This document shows positions 20,772-34,500 of a DNA stretch of 64,000 nucleotides, piece by piece (position 1 is the stretch's first letter; each line of letters begins with the position of its first letter). Below the pieces are notes generated by a model, which was not told where the DNA came from, made no database searches, and saw only the letters and a program-made list of their open reading frames with translations. The translations under genes were made by a program, and so were the position numbers. Source of the stretch: Toxorhynchites rutilus septentrionalis (lineage: Eukaryota > Arthropoda > Insecta > Diptera > Culicidae); contig NC_073745.1 of the NCBI RefSeq assembly GCF_029784135.1, positions 244,679,624 to 244,743,623 of the forward strand, in the 5' to 3' direction.

Positions 20772-23422
20772 CAGAAATTCCAAATGAAATCGTCCTAAAA
20801 ATGCAGATTTTAAAAACTTGTATTTTTGATTCCAATGAAAGTGTGTATTCCGTTTGGGTTGGAGGAAATATGAGTTTTTCACAGCAATTGAGAATTTTTT
20901 GACTCAAGCGTAACTTTTGAAAAGGGCGTATCGATTTTAGTAAGAGAAATATTTGATAATTTATATCTCATAAACTATGAGTCGTACCGAAATAGTGTCT
21001 TAAAAAGGTTATTGAAAAAAATATGAAAAAAATGTACACTGAGAAAAAAAAATTAGTACTCTTTTTTTTCATTTACAAAATAAAAATTATGTGCTGGTGA
21101 GAGATGTGTTGGCTCGGTTAGACCTTAATTACATGTCCCAAATATATGTCTTCCTAAAAGTTATCGATCTTCGTGTGTGATTGTCCTTATATCCTTATAT
21201 TCTGCTTTTCCTTCACGAGAAATCAAATCCCTTCTTACTAACATTAGAATAAGGTGAAATGTAAATACATATTAGATATAAGATAGGCTTAAGAATTGAT
21301 GAATATGATGAATGTGAGTGCGAATGTGAGTGTGAACATTGTCAACATATCCTTATCAATGGCACTAACGTTCCTAGAGGAACTTCGCCGTCTCAACGTA
21401 GTATTACTTGCGTTATTTTTATTAGTACTTAGTTGAGATTTCTATGCCAAATAACACGCCTTGAATGCATTCTGAGTGGCAAGCTCTAGAATACGCGTGA
21501 TCACAGTGCAAGTCGGAGGATATTTCTTTGACGAAAAATTCCCCCGACCAGAACGGGAATTGAAAATAAACGATTTAATAAATTAAAAAAAAAATAAAAA
21601 TAAAAATTCAATTTGCAATATCCAAAATACATATTTTTTAATTTTTTCATACAAAATAGATGTCATGTAGAAAATTCAAAAAATGGGTCCAAGATGGTAA
21701 AACTATTTTTGACAAACCTTGTGGAACATCAAGTTTTTAGGAATTTTCGAAACTTCGAGTTTTTGTATGTTAGCAGTCATTTTTAATCACAAATTATGAA
21801 TCCTGATGTTATTTTAAATAAAAAAGGTTATTATCAATCTCCTTCTAAATGCAACCATTCTCGAGATATTTAAAAAAAAATTTCTAATTTAATAATTTTT
21901 TTTTTTGTATAGTAAATAATCCCTTTTAATATGTTTGTCGTGTTATACCGTCATGTTCATGAAATTTTATGAATTTGCTTATAATTTCCAACAACTTTTC
22001 CGAATACATAATTATGGTTCATTTTTTGACCAAGTGTAACTTTTGAAAAGGTAATATCGATTTCAGTAAGATAAATCTTTGATAATTTATATCTCAAAAA
22101 ATATGAGTCGTATCGAAATAGTGTCTTAGAAAGAGTTATAGAGCATTTTTGGCTTAATTTGAAAAAAATATACACTGAGAAGAAAAATTAGTACTCTTTT
22201 TTATTTACAAAATAAAACTTTAATTTGCGATATAAAAAAATATGTATTTTTTTATAATTTTTCCAATTTTTTCATATAAAATAGAGGTCATGTAGAAAAT
22301 TATAAAAATGAGCCCGCAATGGTAAAACTATTTTTGACGAAATTTGTGGAACATCGATCTTTTAGGAATTTTCGAAACTTCGAATTTTTGTATGTTAGCA
22401 ATCATTTTTAGCCACAAATTATGTATCCTGATGTGATTTAAAACAAAAAAGGTTATTATCAATCTCCTTTTAAATGTAGCCATTCTCGAGATATTTAAAA
22501 AAAATTGTAATTTATTGTCTTTTTAATAGTAAATAGGCCCTTTAAATATATTTGTCGTGTTATACCATCATGTTCATGAGATTTTATGAGTTCGCTTATA
22601 ATTTCCAACAACTTTTCCAAATACATCGTTATGGTAAAGACATATGTTTAGAACGTTACGAAACATTCGAAGACATGTAGCGAAAATAAAAACGAAAACG
22701 TAGCGAAACTAAAAAATATTTTTTATCTTAATACACAATTCACTCAATCAAAAAAATTGTTGGAAATTATAAGAAAATTCATAAAATTTCATGAACATGA
22801 CGGTATAATACGACAAACATATTAAAAGAGATAATTTACTATAAAAAAGATTATAAATTAGAAATATATTTTGAAATATCTCGAGAATGGTTGCATTTCG
22901 AAGGAGATTCATAATAACCTTTTTTGTTTTAAATCACATCAGAATTCATAATTTGTGGCTAAGAATGATTTCTAACATACAAAAATTCGAAGCTTCGAAA
23001 ATTCCTAAAAATTCGATGTTTCACAAATTTCGTCAAGAATAGTTTTACCATCTTGTGCACATTTTTTAAATTTTCTGCATAGCTTCTATTTTTTATGAAA
23101 AATTGAATTTTTATTTTGTAAATAAAAAAAAGAGAACTAATTTTTTTTTCTCGGTGTATATTTTTTTCATATTCAACCATCAATTCTAAAACTCTTTTTA
23201 AGACACTATTTAGGTACGACTCATAGTTTTTGAGATATAAATTATCAAATATTTCTCTTACTAAAATCGATACGCCCTTTTCAAAAGTTACGCTTGAGTC
23301 AAAAAAATCCCAATTGCTGTGGAAAACTCATATTTCCTCTAACTCAAACGGAATACACACTTTCATTCGAATCAAAAATACTCATGTTTTGTCATTTGTC
23401 GATTTCATTTGGAATTGCTCTG
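20772..23422. mobile_element. 2.65-kb fold-back element, TA-flanked
   Basis: Ends CAGAAATTCCAAATGAAATCG (20772) and CGATTTCATTTGGAATTG...CTG (ending 23422) are inverted and each abuts TA. The arms continue inward: AGTGTGTATTCCGTTTGGGTT (20843) returns inverted near 23343, and GGCGTATCGATTTTAGTAAG (20924) near 23253. Internal phrases (ATATGAGTCGTA, AATAGTGTCTTA) are also duplicated in direct orientation at 20980 and 22105, so the interior has been rearranged. A SINE is inserted at 21352-21560. No transposase. Confidence 0.75.
21352..21560 (-). mobile_element. Feilai-like tRNA-derived SINE, 5'-truncated
   Basis: Reverse-complement copy of the SINE at 53524. Shared phrases include CGTTCCTAGAGGAACTTCGC, GTGATCACAGTGCAAGTCGG and CCGACCAGAACGGGAAT. 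The tRNA-like head beyond box B is missing. It sits within the 20772-23422 fold-back element and so is younger. Confidence 0.85.
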
Positions 23423-25065
23423 TAGTATTGGATCAAACTAGGCTTTTCACCATGAAAAAAAAATAATTAGAATACAAATCAATGCCTGAAAAATGTGTCG
23501 AATTCGTTGTTTGCTAATCTTCAACGATGGAACTAACACCAAATGCATTACAGTAAGGTGACGCGTGTTTCGCACACCTCACCTTGACATTGTGGCTCAC
23601 CATGTTCATCCATAAAAAAAATAACCAAGTCAAACACAAGTAGATTTGCACAACGAGGGAGCTGTTGCTCGGTTCATCACCTTCCACAAAAAGACCCATC
23701 GATTTAGTTCACTTGAACGTGACTTCCAGATCAGAACACAATGAGGAACTGTTAACAACCGATCTCATTAGGGGTTTCACGAGCTGTGTTACAGAAATTG
23801 ATTTCACCTCGAATGGGTGAATTGAATCTCTGACAAACAGGCTTACCGCCTATAAGCCAACGTCTCCTTCCCATGATTGAAGGTGGAAGTCCTCCCGGAG
23901 TATTCTCCGTGAGCTATCGGAAGCCATCAATCAGAACATCGGATATTCCCTGATCGTCACTAAATCGTGATGCTTGAATTAATCCATTCGCACCACTGCT
24001 CACCATAAGCCCTGCTGCTGATGCTGCTGAAGATGCGATCTCGCGGTGAGCTAGACTCACGGAATCATTCAATTGGATCCCCTTTGTTATGGCGCATTTG
24101 GAGTCGATTTGTTGTGATTAGTTGTGTGGTATGTTCTGCTGCGCATAATATAAATGTAGAGAACATTGTGTTTGAATCGGCGGTTCCAAGAATCTGTTGA
24201 ATTCTATTTGTCACCCAGGCGTTAATGTCACTCACAAAGAATGACCGGGCCATTAGTCAGATATGGCAGGCTGCAAACAATGTCTGGAAACACGGGGATT
24301 ATAGCCACAAAAAATCCAAACCACACGCGCAACAGTAAAACCGAAAAGGTTATCGAACCAAACGAGCTACCCGCGAGATAAAAAAGTAGGAAAACAGTGA
24401 AGCATCGGAATTGTGGACGATATTCGCGAATGTCATTTGAAACATTGGAAAAAATATTACTGTATTTTTCAGTAACCTTTCCTGTCAAATGTAAGGTAAC
24501 AGAAAGGTTATTTGTGCCAACTACATGAAGTAGAACTGTTAACGAAATCACGCACTAAAAACATGGAATACACTGTTATCTCAAGTTCCCCTCGTGTTGG
24601 CGATGGAACCATTGGAGGCGTATTATTAATGAGCACAAAACCCGCCGCCTGCCGTAGACATATCACAAATATCAAGGTCATTAGGGTGAGTTCGTGTGCC
24701 CGTGGGTACTTGAACCTGAAAATATTAGGATTCCAACATGCGCGGGACAAAGAAGCGAGCCAAACAGAAAAAAAAACAATTGGGAAAAAACCTGATAATG
24801 TCAACAACAATGTTTCATCTCATACCACTCTCGTGGGACATGAATTGACTTTTCGATGTCTGAAGTGTCGATGGTTGGTTTATTTTCACATTTCAGAAAC
24901 CTGTTTTGCTTGTGCATATGATTTACAAAGGTATGGCGGGATAGCTCAGAATCAACCGTCGTAAATGCATATGAAGACATTTAACTGGTTTTGAGTTCAC
25001 TTTGATCGCAGATCTTGATTTATAGCACATCAATCATATATCTTTTCTATTCCTACAATTTTCAG
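23423..25065. other. Region upstream of the cuticle gene's signal-peptide exon; possible promoter/5' UTR
   Basis: Less AT-rich and without the dispersed repeats seen elsewhere, so it may be single-copy DNA. It holds overlapping frames on both strands (for example 24512-24964 +, 24508-24810 - and 24228-24551 -) with no recognisable domains; opposite-strand openness reflects few A/T stops. The acceptor at 25065 implies an untranslated exon upstream, but I could not place it. An FTZ-F1-type site is at 24672. Confidence 0.4.
24672..24680 (+). promoter_or_regulatory. Possible FTZ-F1 binding site
   Basis: TCAAGGTCA is an exact match to the FTZ-F1 monomer consensus YCAAGGYCR. It lies 386 bp before the cuticle gene's signal-peptide exon. 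FTZ-F1 is a known stage-specific activator of insect cuticle genes. A 9-mer can occur by chance, so this is a suggestion. Confidence 0.3.
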
Positions 25066-28000
25066 ATGAACATGATCAGATTATTCGTGGCTGGCGTTCT
25101 TCTCACTATGGACATTTTGTGCGAACACTTGGTGGAGTTTATGTCTAATTATGAAAGAGATTCGAAGGTAAGGATTTTTGTATTTTGCAATTACAACTTA
25201 CTGTGATTGTCAATCGAATAAAATAATTTTTTAATTGGACATTATTTTATTCGATTGAACATCAAAAGCTTTAACATTAATATAGTCACAGATTTGTCAG
25301 ATTTGATTGGACATTATTTTATTCGATTGAGCATCAAAAGCTTTAACATTAATATAGTCACAGATTTGTTACATGTAGTATTATCAATACTTTTCTACAT
25401 ATACTAGCTGACCCGGCAAACTTCGACCCGCTCAAAATTTGTTTTTTGTTATCAATACCTTCAAACATTCACGTTTTCTTACTATGAGCAAGATTATAGG
25501 TCCAATCGCAGAGCTGTTCATTGATTGATCTTCTATTCGACCCCATTAAATTTACCTTTTACTATAAAATTCCTAGTATTTCTAACAAAACTCATCATTA
25601 TAATATCAGATTATTTTCAGACACAATTCTAGTTCAAGATTTTTCAACCACTTGCAACTAACATGTTTCTCCGTTACATGGAATATATGTTTTATACAGA
25701 AAATATGATAGAATAAAGACAGCCCTAAATCGGACAATTCCTTCTCCGAGTTCTGCTCTTATCAACACATCCGTCGATCCTTTTTGGCGTGGGACTACGT
25801 CTAACCGGAATATATGGGGGGTAAAATGAAAACCTTTTGTGCTTAGGTGCAAATGCAGGAAAAAATGAAAGATTTAGAATGCTTATAACTCGAACATTTC
25901 GTACTGGATCGGAAAGATGTTTGCATCAATTGATAGGGAATATTTCAACGCATCTATGGCAATTAATAAAATGTTATTTTTCATTAGATAAACAAATGAA
26001 TAACTGTAAAATGTTAAGCGTTATATAAACGCCCTAATTGCCTCGTTTTGATTGGCCTGATTTACGGTTTCCCCAACACAGCCACCAAAACCAAGCAGCC
26101 TCGGGAAAATCGGCATTGCAAATACATGAAAGTGGGGGGAGCTTTTGTTCCCATCGAAATGTATTCCCTAACAAACATTTCAAAACCAAGGTGCCTGGAG
26201 GAAATCGGCATGGCAAATTCATGCGAGTTGGGGGCATTTTTGTTCCGACTGAAATGTGTTTCCCTAACACAGACTTCAAATCAATGAAGCGTGGGGAAAT
26301 TGGCATTGCATATACATGCGAGTATGGGGTATTTTTGTTCCGACTGAAATGAGTTTTCCCAATACAGGTAAACTTCGATATAACGTACATTTTACTTTCA
26401 AAATTGTACGTTGTATCGAATTGTACGTTATATCGAAGCATAATAAAGTACTCACAAACGTAGTCTATAATACATTATTGTGTTGCTGTTTTAGTACAGT
26501 TAATGAATAATTTCAATCAGAAGACGATGCCAGCCATTCTCATGACGTTTCCCTTCATACTGTTGATTAAAGCTTGATTCATTTAGAATCCGGAATTACA
26601 AAACCAGCTGTATTTCGGGATTGATTGAAGGTACAAAACTTGTTTTAGCATCACAATACAGAAAATTCATTATTCTATCAGAAAAAAAAATATTGAAAAA
26701 ATGTTTCCTTTGGACTTCAGACAGTTTTCGAGTACTTTTGTGCTCACTTGCCTTTGTGCAGACTAGAATATGTTTTCCTAACACGGTCTTCTAAACCTAG
26801 AAACTTGGGAACATCATGCAGTCACTAGAAGCGAATGAACTTTCAAGTTTCGAGCAAACTCGCGGCTCGAGAAGTATGTACACTTGAGAGATGAAAATTT
26901 CAGAGGAAAATGTAAAATAAAATAATCATTTGATAATTCTTCCGTTCACATATATTGTCCTAGGCATCATACCAAACGTAAACGGACTGCCATCAAATTT
27001 ACTTGTAACGAAGAATATAACCTATCCCAATGCATGAATTGACCTTACATGGCATTTTTCAATCTTTTTACACCCAAAGCAAAGATATTGAATTCAATTG
27101 AATTCGGAAATTGTTTCATTCAATCAAGAATTCAATCAATACAAATGATTGCTAAGCTAAGGTAGTCCCACGTCAACCTTGCGGTTATATCATAGATATA
27201 ACCAACTCATTTTTTTTTGGTATAGATAGAAGAAGAGTGCACCCATGACCGAGTGGTTAGCGTCTCACATTATCATGCCGGGTGTTCGAGTTCGATTCCC
27301 GTTCTGGCCGAGGGATTTTTCGTCAGAGAAATTTCCTTCGACTTGCACTGTGGTCACGCGTATTCTAGAGCTTGCCTCTCGGAATACATTCAAGACGTGT
27401 TGTTTGGCTTAAGAAATCTCAACTAAGTATTAATAAATGACGCTAGTTAATGCTTACGTTGAGACGGCAAAAGTTCCACAGGGAACGTTAACGCTATTCA
27501 AGAAGAAGAAGAAGGAGAAGATATAGGAGTGCGTTTCATCACAATAAAATCCATTTCCACTTTCGAACAAAGATTAATTTCGCTAGCGCAAACATCAAAT
27601 GGACTAACAGCACTTGTCACTATATAATTGTAGAACATATGAAAATTTAATTTTCCGAATTTTCCTTCCGAGTTGTCCGAAAATTTTCAATTGTCATGTT
27701 TGGTTGAAATATGTGTAATATTTGTATGGGACCCCCTCACCATTCCAGAGAAGGGAGGGGTGTCATACCATTACAAAAACATTTCTCATACCCAAGAATC
27801 CTCACATCCCAAATTGTGCTTGATTAGTTCTCGAGTTATGCAGAAGTTAGTGTTTCGTTGGTATGGCAGCCCCCCTTAGAGAGGGGGAGGGAGTATATTC
27901 ACCATAGAAATGTTTCGTGCTCCGTAAAGCCTTCACATGCCAAATTTGTTTTCATTTGCTGGATTAATTCTCGAGTAATGCGGAAATTTGTGTTTCATTT

Positions 28001-28437
28001 GTATGGTAGTCCCTCTTTTCAGAGGGGGGTGGAGAGTCTAACCTCCATAGAAACATTTATTGCACCCTAAAAACTTAACATGCCTAATTTGGTTTCATTT
28101 GCTTGAATAATTCTCGAGTAATGCAGAAATTTGTGTTTCATTTGTATGGCAGCCCCCTTTAGAGAGTGGGGTGGAGAGTCGTACCAACATAGAAACATTT
28201 ATTGTACCCTAAAACCTCGATATGCCAAATTTGGTTTCATTTGCTTGATAAATTCTCGAGTAATGTAGAAATTTGTGTTTAATTTGTATAGGAGCCCCTC
28301 CTTAGAGAAGGGGAGGGGTCTCAAACTATCACGAAAACATACCCCGGCCCCAAAAACCCCTACATACCAATTTTCATGTTGATCGGTTCAGCAGTTTCCG
28401 AATCCATAACAATCAGACAGACAGACAGACATCCATT

Positions 28438-28503
<66 letters not shown>

Positions 28504-31500
28504 TAAATAAGTCATAAAATATCTTTCCCACATAAAAAATACAAATTCTTTCATAGGGTAATAGAGGATAAAATTTAATTAAGGGGGTATTCCAATGTAG
28601 AGACACGAATTTCGGACGTTTTTTCGAGCTATGTAAAAATAAAACGAAAAATATGTTTACTGTCTCGTATATCATTATTTGTTAATCTATCTTTTAACAA
28701 TAAAACAAAAAATGAACGGAGAAAAAATATTCATAACTAGTATAGTTACAAGCTGATGAAGTGATGGGGTTCAAAAAAAAAAAAGTTGTGCCATGGCGTA
28801 CATGATTCCAGCCCTTCTGGTTTTCTGGAACAGAAAAATCGAACAGATTCTGAATCAGTAAAGATGTCGCTATCGTATGAACCTCGGACAAGTCAAAAAT
28901 GTGTTTTTTTGACAAAATGGCGGCCGTTTGAAAAACAAAATAAATTATTGTTTTTAAGGGGTTATTCTTAATTTTATAAACAAAAAATACATATCAAACA
29001 TGAATATTTCTATCAACACAATTAAACTCGCTAATCGCTCAACAATTCTTCTTTAACACCCATTCCAATCTTTTTTAATATCACAGCAATATCATTTTAA
29101 ACAACTCCTGGTGAACATTCAACTCTAATCTACCAGAAACACGATTTTAGTCCACTGTACTCATAATAGCCAATTAACTTTCACTTTACGGTTCAATATT
29201 TCATTTTCGCTTGAAATAAAACAAACATTTTTTTTTTTGAATTCTCTATACTGCCGTTCTACGTATAGTTGTCCCATGTTACAAAATCAGCAACTGAGAA
29301 AAACACAATCAAACACTTTAATCGATCGATCTTGGATACGGGCCTCAAAATTCATGGTGGGACAGTTATGCCAAGAATATCAACATGGGACAATTGAACT
29401 TGATGTTGTTGTTTTAATACTGGGAACAAAAAACATTTTTTGTATTTTTCATAAAGATTATTCCTGAAAGCATCAAACATCAGCGCAAAGATTGATCTAC
29501 AGCACTTTTGCAGAATATAAATCTCATTGTTATTAGGCATTCGCTTAACAAAGCTTATGTTTCATTGCTTGTTGAAATTAAACAGTTCAAGACAAACGGT
29601 TCCACCTCGAGACATGCACTTTGGGCCATCTTAAGGCTATATGTGTAGTTTCCAACCATTTGCCATATGATGCTTCTGGGGAAATTCACCAATTTCGCCA
29701 GTTCAATAACGGACGCGGGGTCTTCATAGCCACATTGGTTGCGCGTTGGCTTAGTCAATGATCGATCGTGTGTTCAAAACTCAGCGCCCTCAATTGATTA
29801 TCTTTGTATTGTTACAGAACAACTACGTCCATGCAACAATAATGGAGATCGATCCTCGGTCGAAAAAATATCGATTCATTCATACAACTGCTCTGCTCTG
29901 CAAGAAACATTGGGCTGTTGTTCTATTAATAACACAACAATAATCATATCAACTGTCTCCGCTGTCCGATGGTCTAACTGGATAATGGAAGAACAGAAGG
30001 AATACTCTAACGCCTAAACGGCTACCGTGTAAATGTACCATATGCACTGGTCTGGAAGGAATACTCTTGCGCCGAAAAATGGCAACTGTGTAATGTGCTG
30101 TTTATAGATACGACAAAACATGTGACATGTACACGATCAAAATCCGACCTCGTTACAGATAAAATGCTAATGAGCCTAAATATATAAACAAATCGGATAA
30201 AAAAATAAGTGATGCTGATGGATTTTACAATAGAGCGCGTACACTGATTTTTTTCATTTTTCTTCTTGCCTGCGGGAAAACATAACTACACGTTATCCTA
30301 ACATTAAATAAAAAAAATATTTTAGAACGCATCGAAATTTTTGTAATAAATTATATGTTCTTCATTACAAATAAATTTGATGAACGTCCTTTTACGTTTG
30401 ATTTGATGCCTACGACTACCAAAATATTTGAACGGAAAAATTGTCAAACGATCATTGTATTTTACATTTCCCTCTGAAATTATGGCACATCCCATGTTTA
30501 CGTAGTTCTCGAACCGCGAAATTCACTCATCTCTAGTATCTGAATTGATGATTTTCCCAGGCTTCTCAGTTTAAAAGTACGTTTTAGGGAAACATATCCC
30601 GGTCTGCACAACGACAAGCGAGTACAAAAGTACCCAACACCAAAAATTATCCCCAACTTGCATGTATTTTCAAAGCGGATTCCCCCAGGCAAATTAATTT
30701 TGAAGTCCGTGTTAGGGAAACACAGCTCGGTGGAGACAAAAATACCCCCGACTTGCATGTGTATTTGCAAAGCGGATTTCCACAGGTACATCGATTTAGA
30801 AGTCTGTGTTGGGGAAACCGTAAATCGGGCCAATCAAAGCTTGACAGTTAGGGCGTTTAGATAACGCTTAACATTTTACAGTTATTCAATTGTTCATTCA
30901 TGAAAAATAACATTTTATTAATTTTGATAGACGCGTAGAAATATTTCCTATCAATTGATGCAAACATCTTTCCGATCTGTTAAGAAATGTTCGAGTTATA
31001 AGCATTCGAAATACGGGTAGGGTTAGCACACAAATCGGCAGAACAAATGTATGGGAAAAAATGAAGTTCTTCCAGTTTTCATGTATTTAATTTAGAGATT
31101 AGCGAATTGTAATGAATAGCAGATCAAACAAATCTTAGAGAATTTCCGATTCGATTGGTGTTCAAATCATGAGAATTCGTTCACAGTGAAAATAGTTATT
31201 CATTTTAACTTTATTTCATAAAAACGGGACCTGTTTTCTGATTCGGCACCCTTCCTGAAAGACGTAGTTCTACGTCAAAACTACAATAAAGAATTGTTCA
31301 CAAGAAACAAAAGCAAAAAAGTTCCGACTCCGTCAAATGAAAACGTAGCAACATCAATACCACATTAGAAGGCGCCTTTTAGTGACTATGGTTTATTCCA
31401 GCGGATTGTTTTGATCGCCTGTTGTAACGATGTTGTAAAAATGTTTAACCTGATTTTCAGAGATGTTAACGACATACATGGAACACAATACAAAAATTTT

Positions 31501-34500
31501 AATTTATTAGTTCATCTTTTGCTTTCAGTTCAATAAAAGGTTTTCGCGTGCCAAACCGACATAGTGGTTCTCAGATCTACGTGAAAATAGGTAGTTTTGA
31601 TCCTTATCGCGAAATATTTGACCCGTATTTTTTTATTCGTTTCATTAGGTTACCCGTTTCCATTTTAGGGTGGTACGAAAAATATAGTTTTCCCATTATT
31701 TCCAAAAATGACCTTTTTTAAAAATGCATAACATTTGAACTACTGAACAGATTGAGATGATCGACAGAATTATTTTCAAAATCACACAACTAACTGATTG
31801 AGAGCAGAAATACCAACCAGGCATTACGAAAAATGACTCAAATAATGCTGCATTTAAAAAAACAGAAACTAGAAACAGTAACTGCAAGAATACATTTATG
31901 AAAACTTCTTCATTTTATTTTCCCAGATTCGAAGTCATTCAATGATGATGGATATGAAAATTGAGGTTCTTTGCAAGGACGAAGCCAGAACAATTCCTAA
32001 CTGTTGGAGGGAGATGTTAATCTAAGAGATATGAATTATCTTCAATCTAGTATCTGTTCAGTAACGGATGAAGACGAGCTTTTGACGTAACAGTCCTGAA
32101 TTCGTACCACGTATCGTTATGCAACTTGCTCGAGACTAATACACGTTCAATATTATGGCGAAATATTTTGGTTTGTGCAATATAACTAACCGTCGAGGGA
32201 CAATATTGAAGCCCCTAGACGAACAATTGTATTGAACATATCGAAATATTCAATATTATTGATCAATAATATTGAACGTCTATGGGCCGCTTAATGCTAA
32301 TGCTAATGGAGAAGATACTGAAAGTTCCTAATATAAATACATTTCAATTTGCAGATCTAGAGACCAGGGTAACATAATCTTAATGAATAATCTTCGATAA
32401 AAGATTAACAAATGAAAAATAAGCATTCCACTCAAGGATTGGTTCATCGTAGAGCATAAATCCAATTATCTAATAGCACATAGATTTTATCCGACATTCC
32501 GTTGCTTGAATTTCCATATTTAATAGTTTGAAATGAAACAATCCCAATATTGCAAATTAACAAAATTCGTTAGCAGCAAAAAGATTTACTTCGACATGCT
32601 CCCTGATTTTAATTAGCATCTTTGAAAATGAATAGTAAAAAATATTTGTAATTTTATATCGTTCCGAATCATATTTCGGACGCTTAAGGCATATGATGCA
32701 GAAAACAGATCTAAACTTTGCAAAGGTATTATTTGATAGATATTTTTAATAAATTAGTTCAATATGCTTTCAAGCTTTCTACTTTGGTACCTATTTGATT
32801 GAAAACATAAAAAAATCATCGAATAAAATGCTTTTCAAATGAAGCGAATAAGAATCAAACTTCGGACACTAAATCAAATTTCGGACAGATTGAATTCAAA
32901 TTTCGGACAATTGTAATTTCATGGACGAAAATTACATTACACTTGATTATATTTGAGGGGCTTAGAATGCAAGGGGTGCTGCTCGAATTCTCTTCATCAA
33001 CTTTTTCTTTAGTTAATAACTCAACTGCAAAAAGTTCCAATTTAAGTTCACTATAGAATCCGTTAGATGAGGTTCTGACCTATCTTCCACATTGTCAAAT
33101 ACAGCTGGGAATGTATTTGCAGCTAAGTTATGACCAAAAGAGAGAATCGATGTAGAGAAATCGATCAAATCACTAACACCCCTTTCATTCTAAGCCCCTC
33201 ATTTTATAGTCAACTGCGAAACACTTACCAAGCAATCACAGTAAACTGTTAACGATGATGAGAACTGATGGAACACGGGAGAAATTTAAATATTTATTAA
33301 CGGGTAAAGTCTACGTGCTCACACAAAACAAACGTCAAACACAAACGATAATGAGTGGTGCTGTTGAATTTGTTCCTACTATGTGATAATTCAAATGTTA
33401 TTCTCAAATGAAGTGAAAGTGAAACCAAGGTATTACTCTAAAGAAGCAATTGTGATATTAAATTTATAGTTATAAATATCATCAGTGGATGAAGCATTTC
33501 AAGATATTAGAACAAAGCGTCCGAAATATGATTCAGAACGGTAATCCCTTGACATTTTGAGGATCTCGTTCGCGCATACGTTCTTGTTCTGTTTTCACTC
33601 TAATCCACTGGTTATGTTTTATATTTCGTTCCCGAGATATACCCAAAGGTTAATACTAGATATCTTGCTGAACGAATTGCGTCAATGACATTAAAGTTTG
33701 GTTATATCAAAGTTTGTATAGAGTTGAAAACTAAGTTGGAATAATATTTATCGACGAATATCTTATATATGCATCTATTATGTTTGTCGTTGCTCTAGAA
33801 TTTTCACATGCAACATTATAGTATATTTTCATATGATTTAAAATTTTTCCATTTTTTTTCTTTTTCCCAAGAGCTGATTTTCAAACCATTCAATTCGTAG
33901 GAGCACTTTATTTTCAATAAGTCATTCAAAATATATTGTTTATTATTTCCGATATTATCGTTATTAATAAATAAACCAGCAAACTTCCGTTCTTTCTTTC
34001 CAAGATAGTAAATAGTGCAAAATGAGCTCGGGCATTAAACTAAACGACCAAACTCTGTTTTACTGCACTGCAACGAAATCTTTACAAAAAATTAAGAGCA
34101 ATAGCTCAAATACCACAGCGTTTTTCTTAGATTCCATGTTCCTGCGATCAGTTCCTTCCACGAGCAGTGGTTAACATTTAGATAAGTAGTGAGACATAAA
34201 AAATGCGTTGCCAAGCGTATGTCTGTTCGAATCTAATTCGCTTATCACGACTCCTGTATAAGGAACATTATGACACAGTAAAGATAAGAATATCAAATGT
34301 CTTCCGAAACTATTTTGATTTTTTGTTTTACATTTCACAGATCAAATACTCCTTCCGATACTACATTGATCACCCTCAGTCTGGTGTTGCATTGGATCAC
34401 TGGGAGAATCGCCAAGGCGATTACGTTCATGGAGGCTATGGTGTTCTGGAACCAGGAGGAGTCGCGAGAACCGTTCATTATGAAGTGGAAGGGGATAGCG

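Noticed and set aside
24512..24964. 150-codon + frame and opposing - frames upstream of the cuticle gene
   Set aside because: No domain, no consistent codon pattern, and openness on both strands; kept as unassigned upstream region.
28360..28675. Frames across the (TA)n run
   Set aside because: Microsatellite translation within a Helitron-like repeat.
29555..29758. 67-codon - strand frame with protein-like composition
   Set aside because: No family recognised, partly overlaps a SINE head, and no splice or promoter context.
34203..34340. N-terminal extension of the cuticle exon frame
   Set aside because: It is intron sequence before a good TTTCACAG acceptor; it has no signal peptide and is AT-rich.
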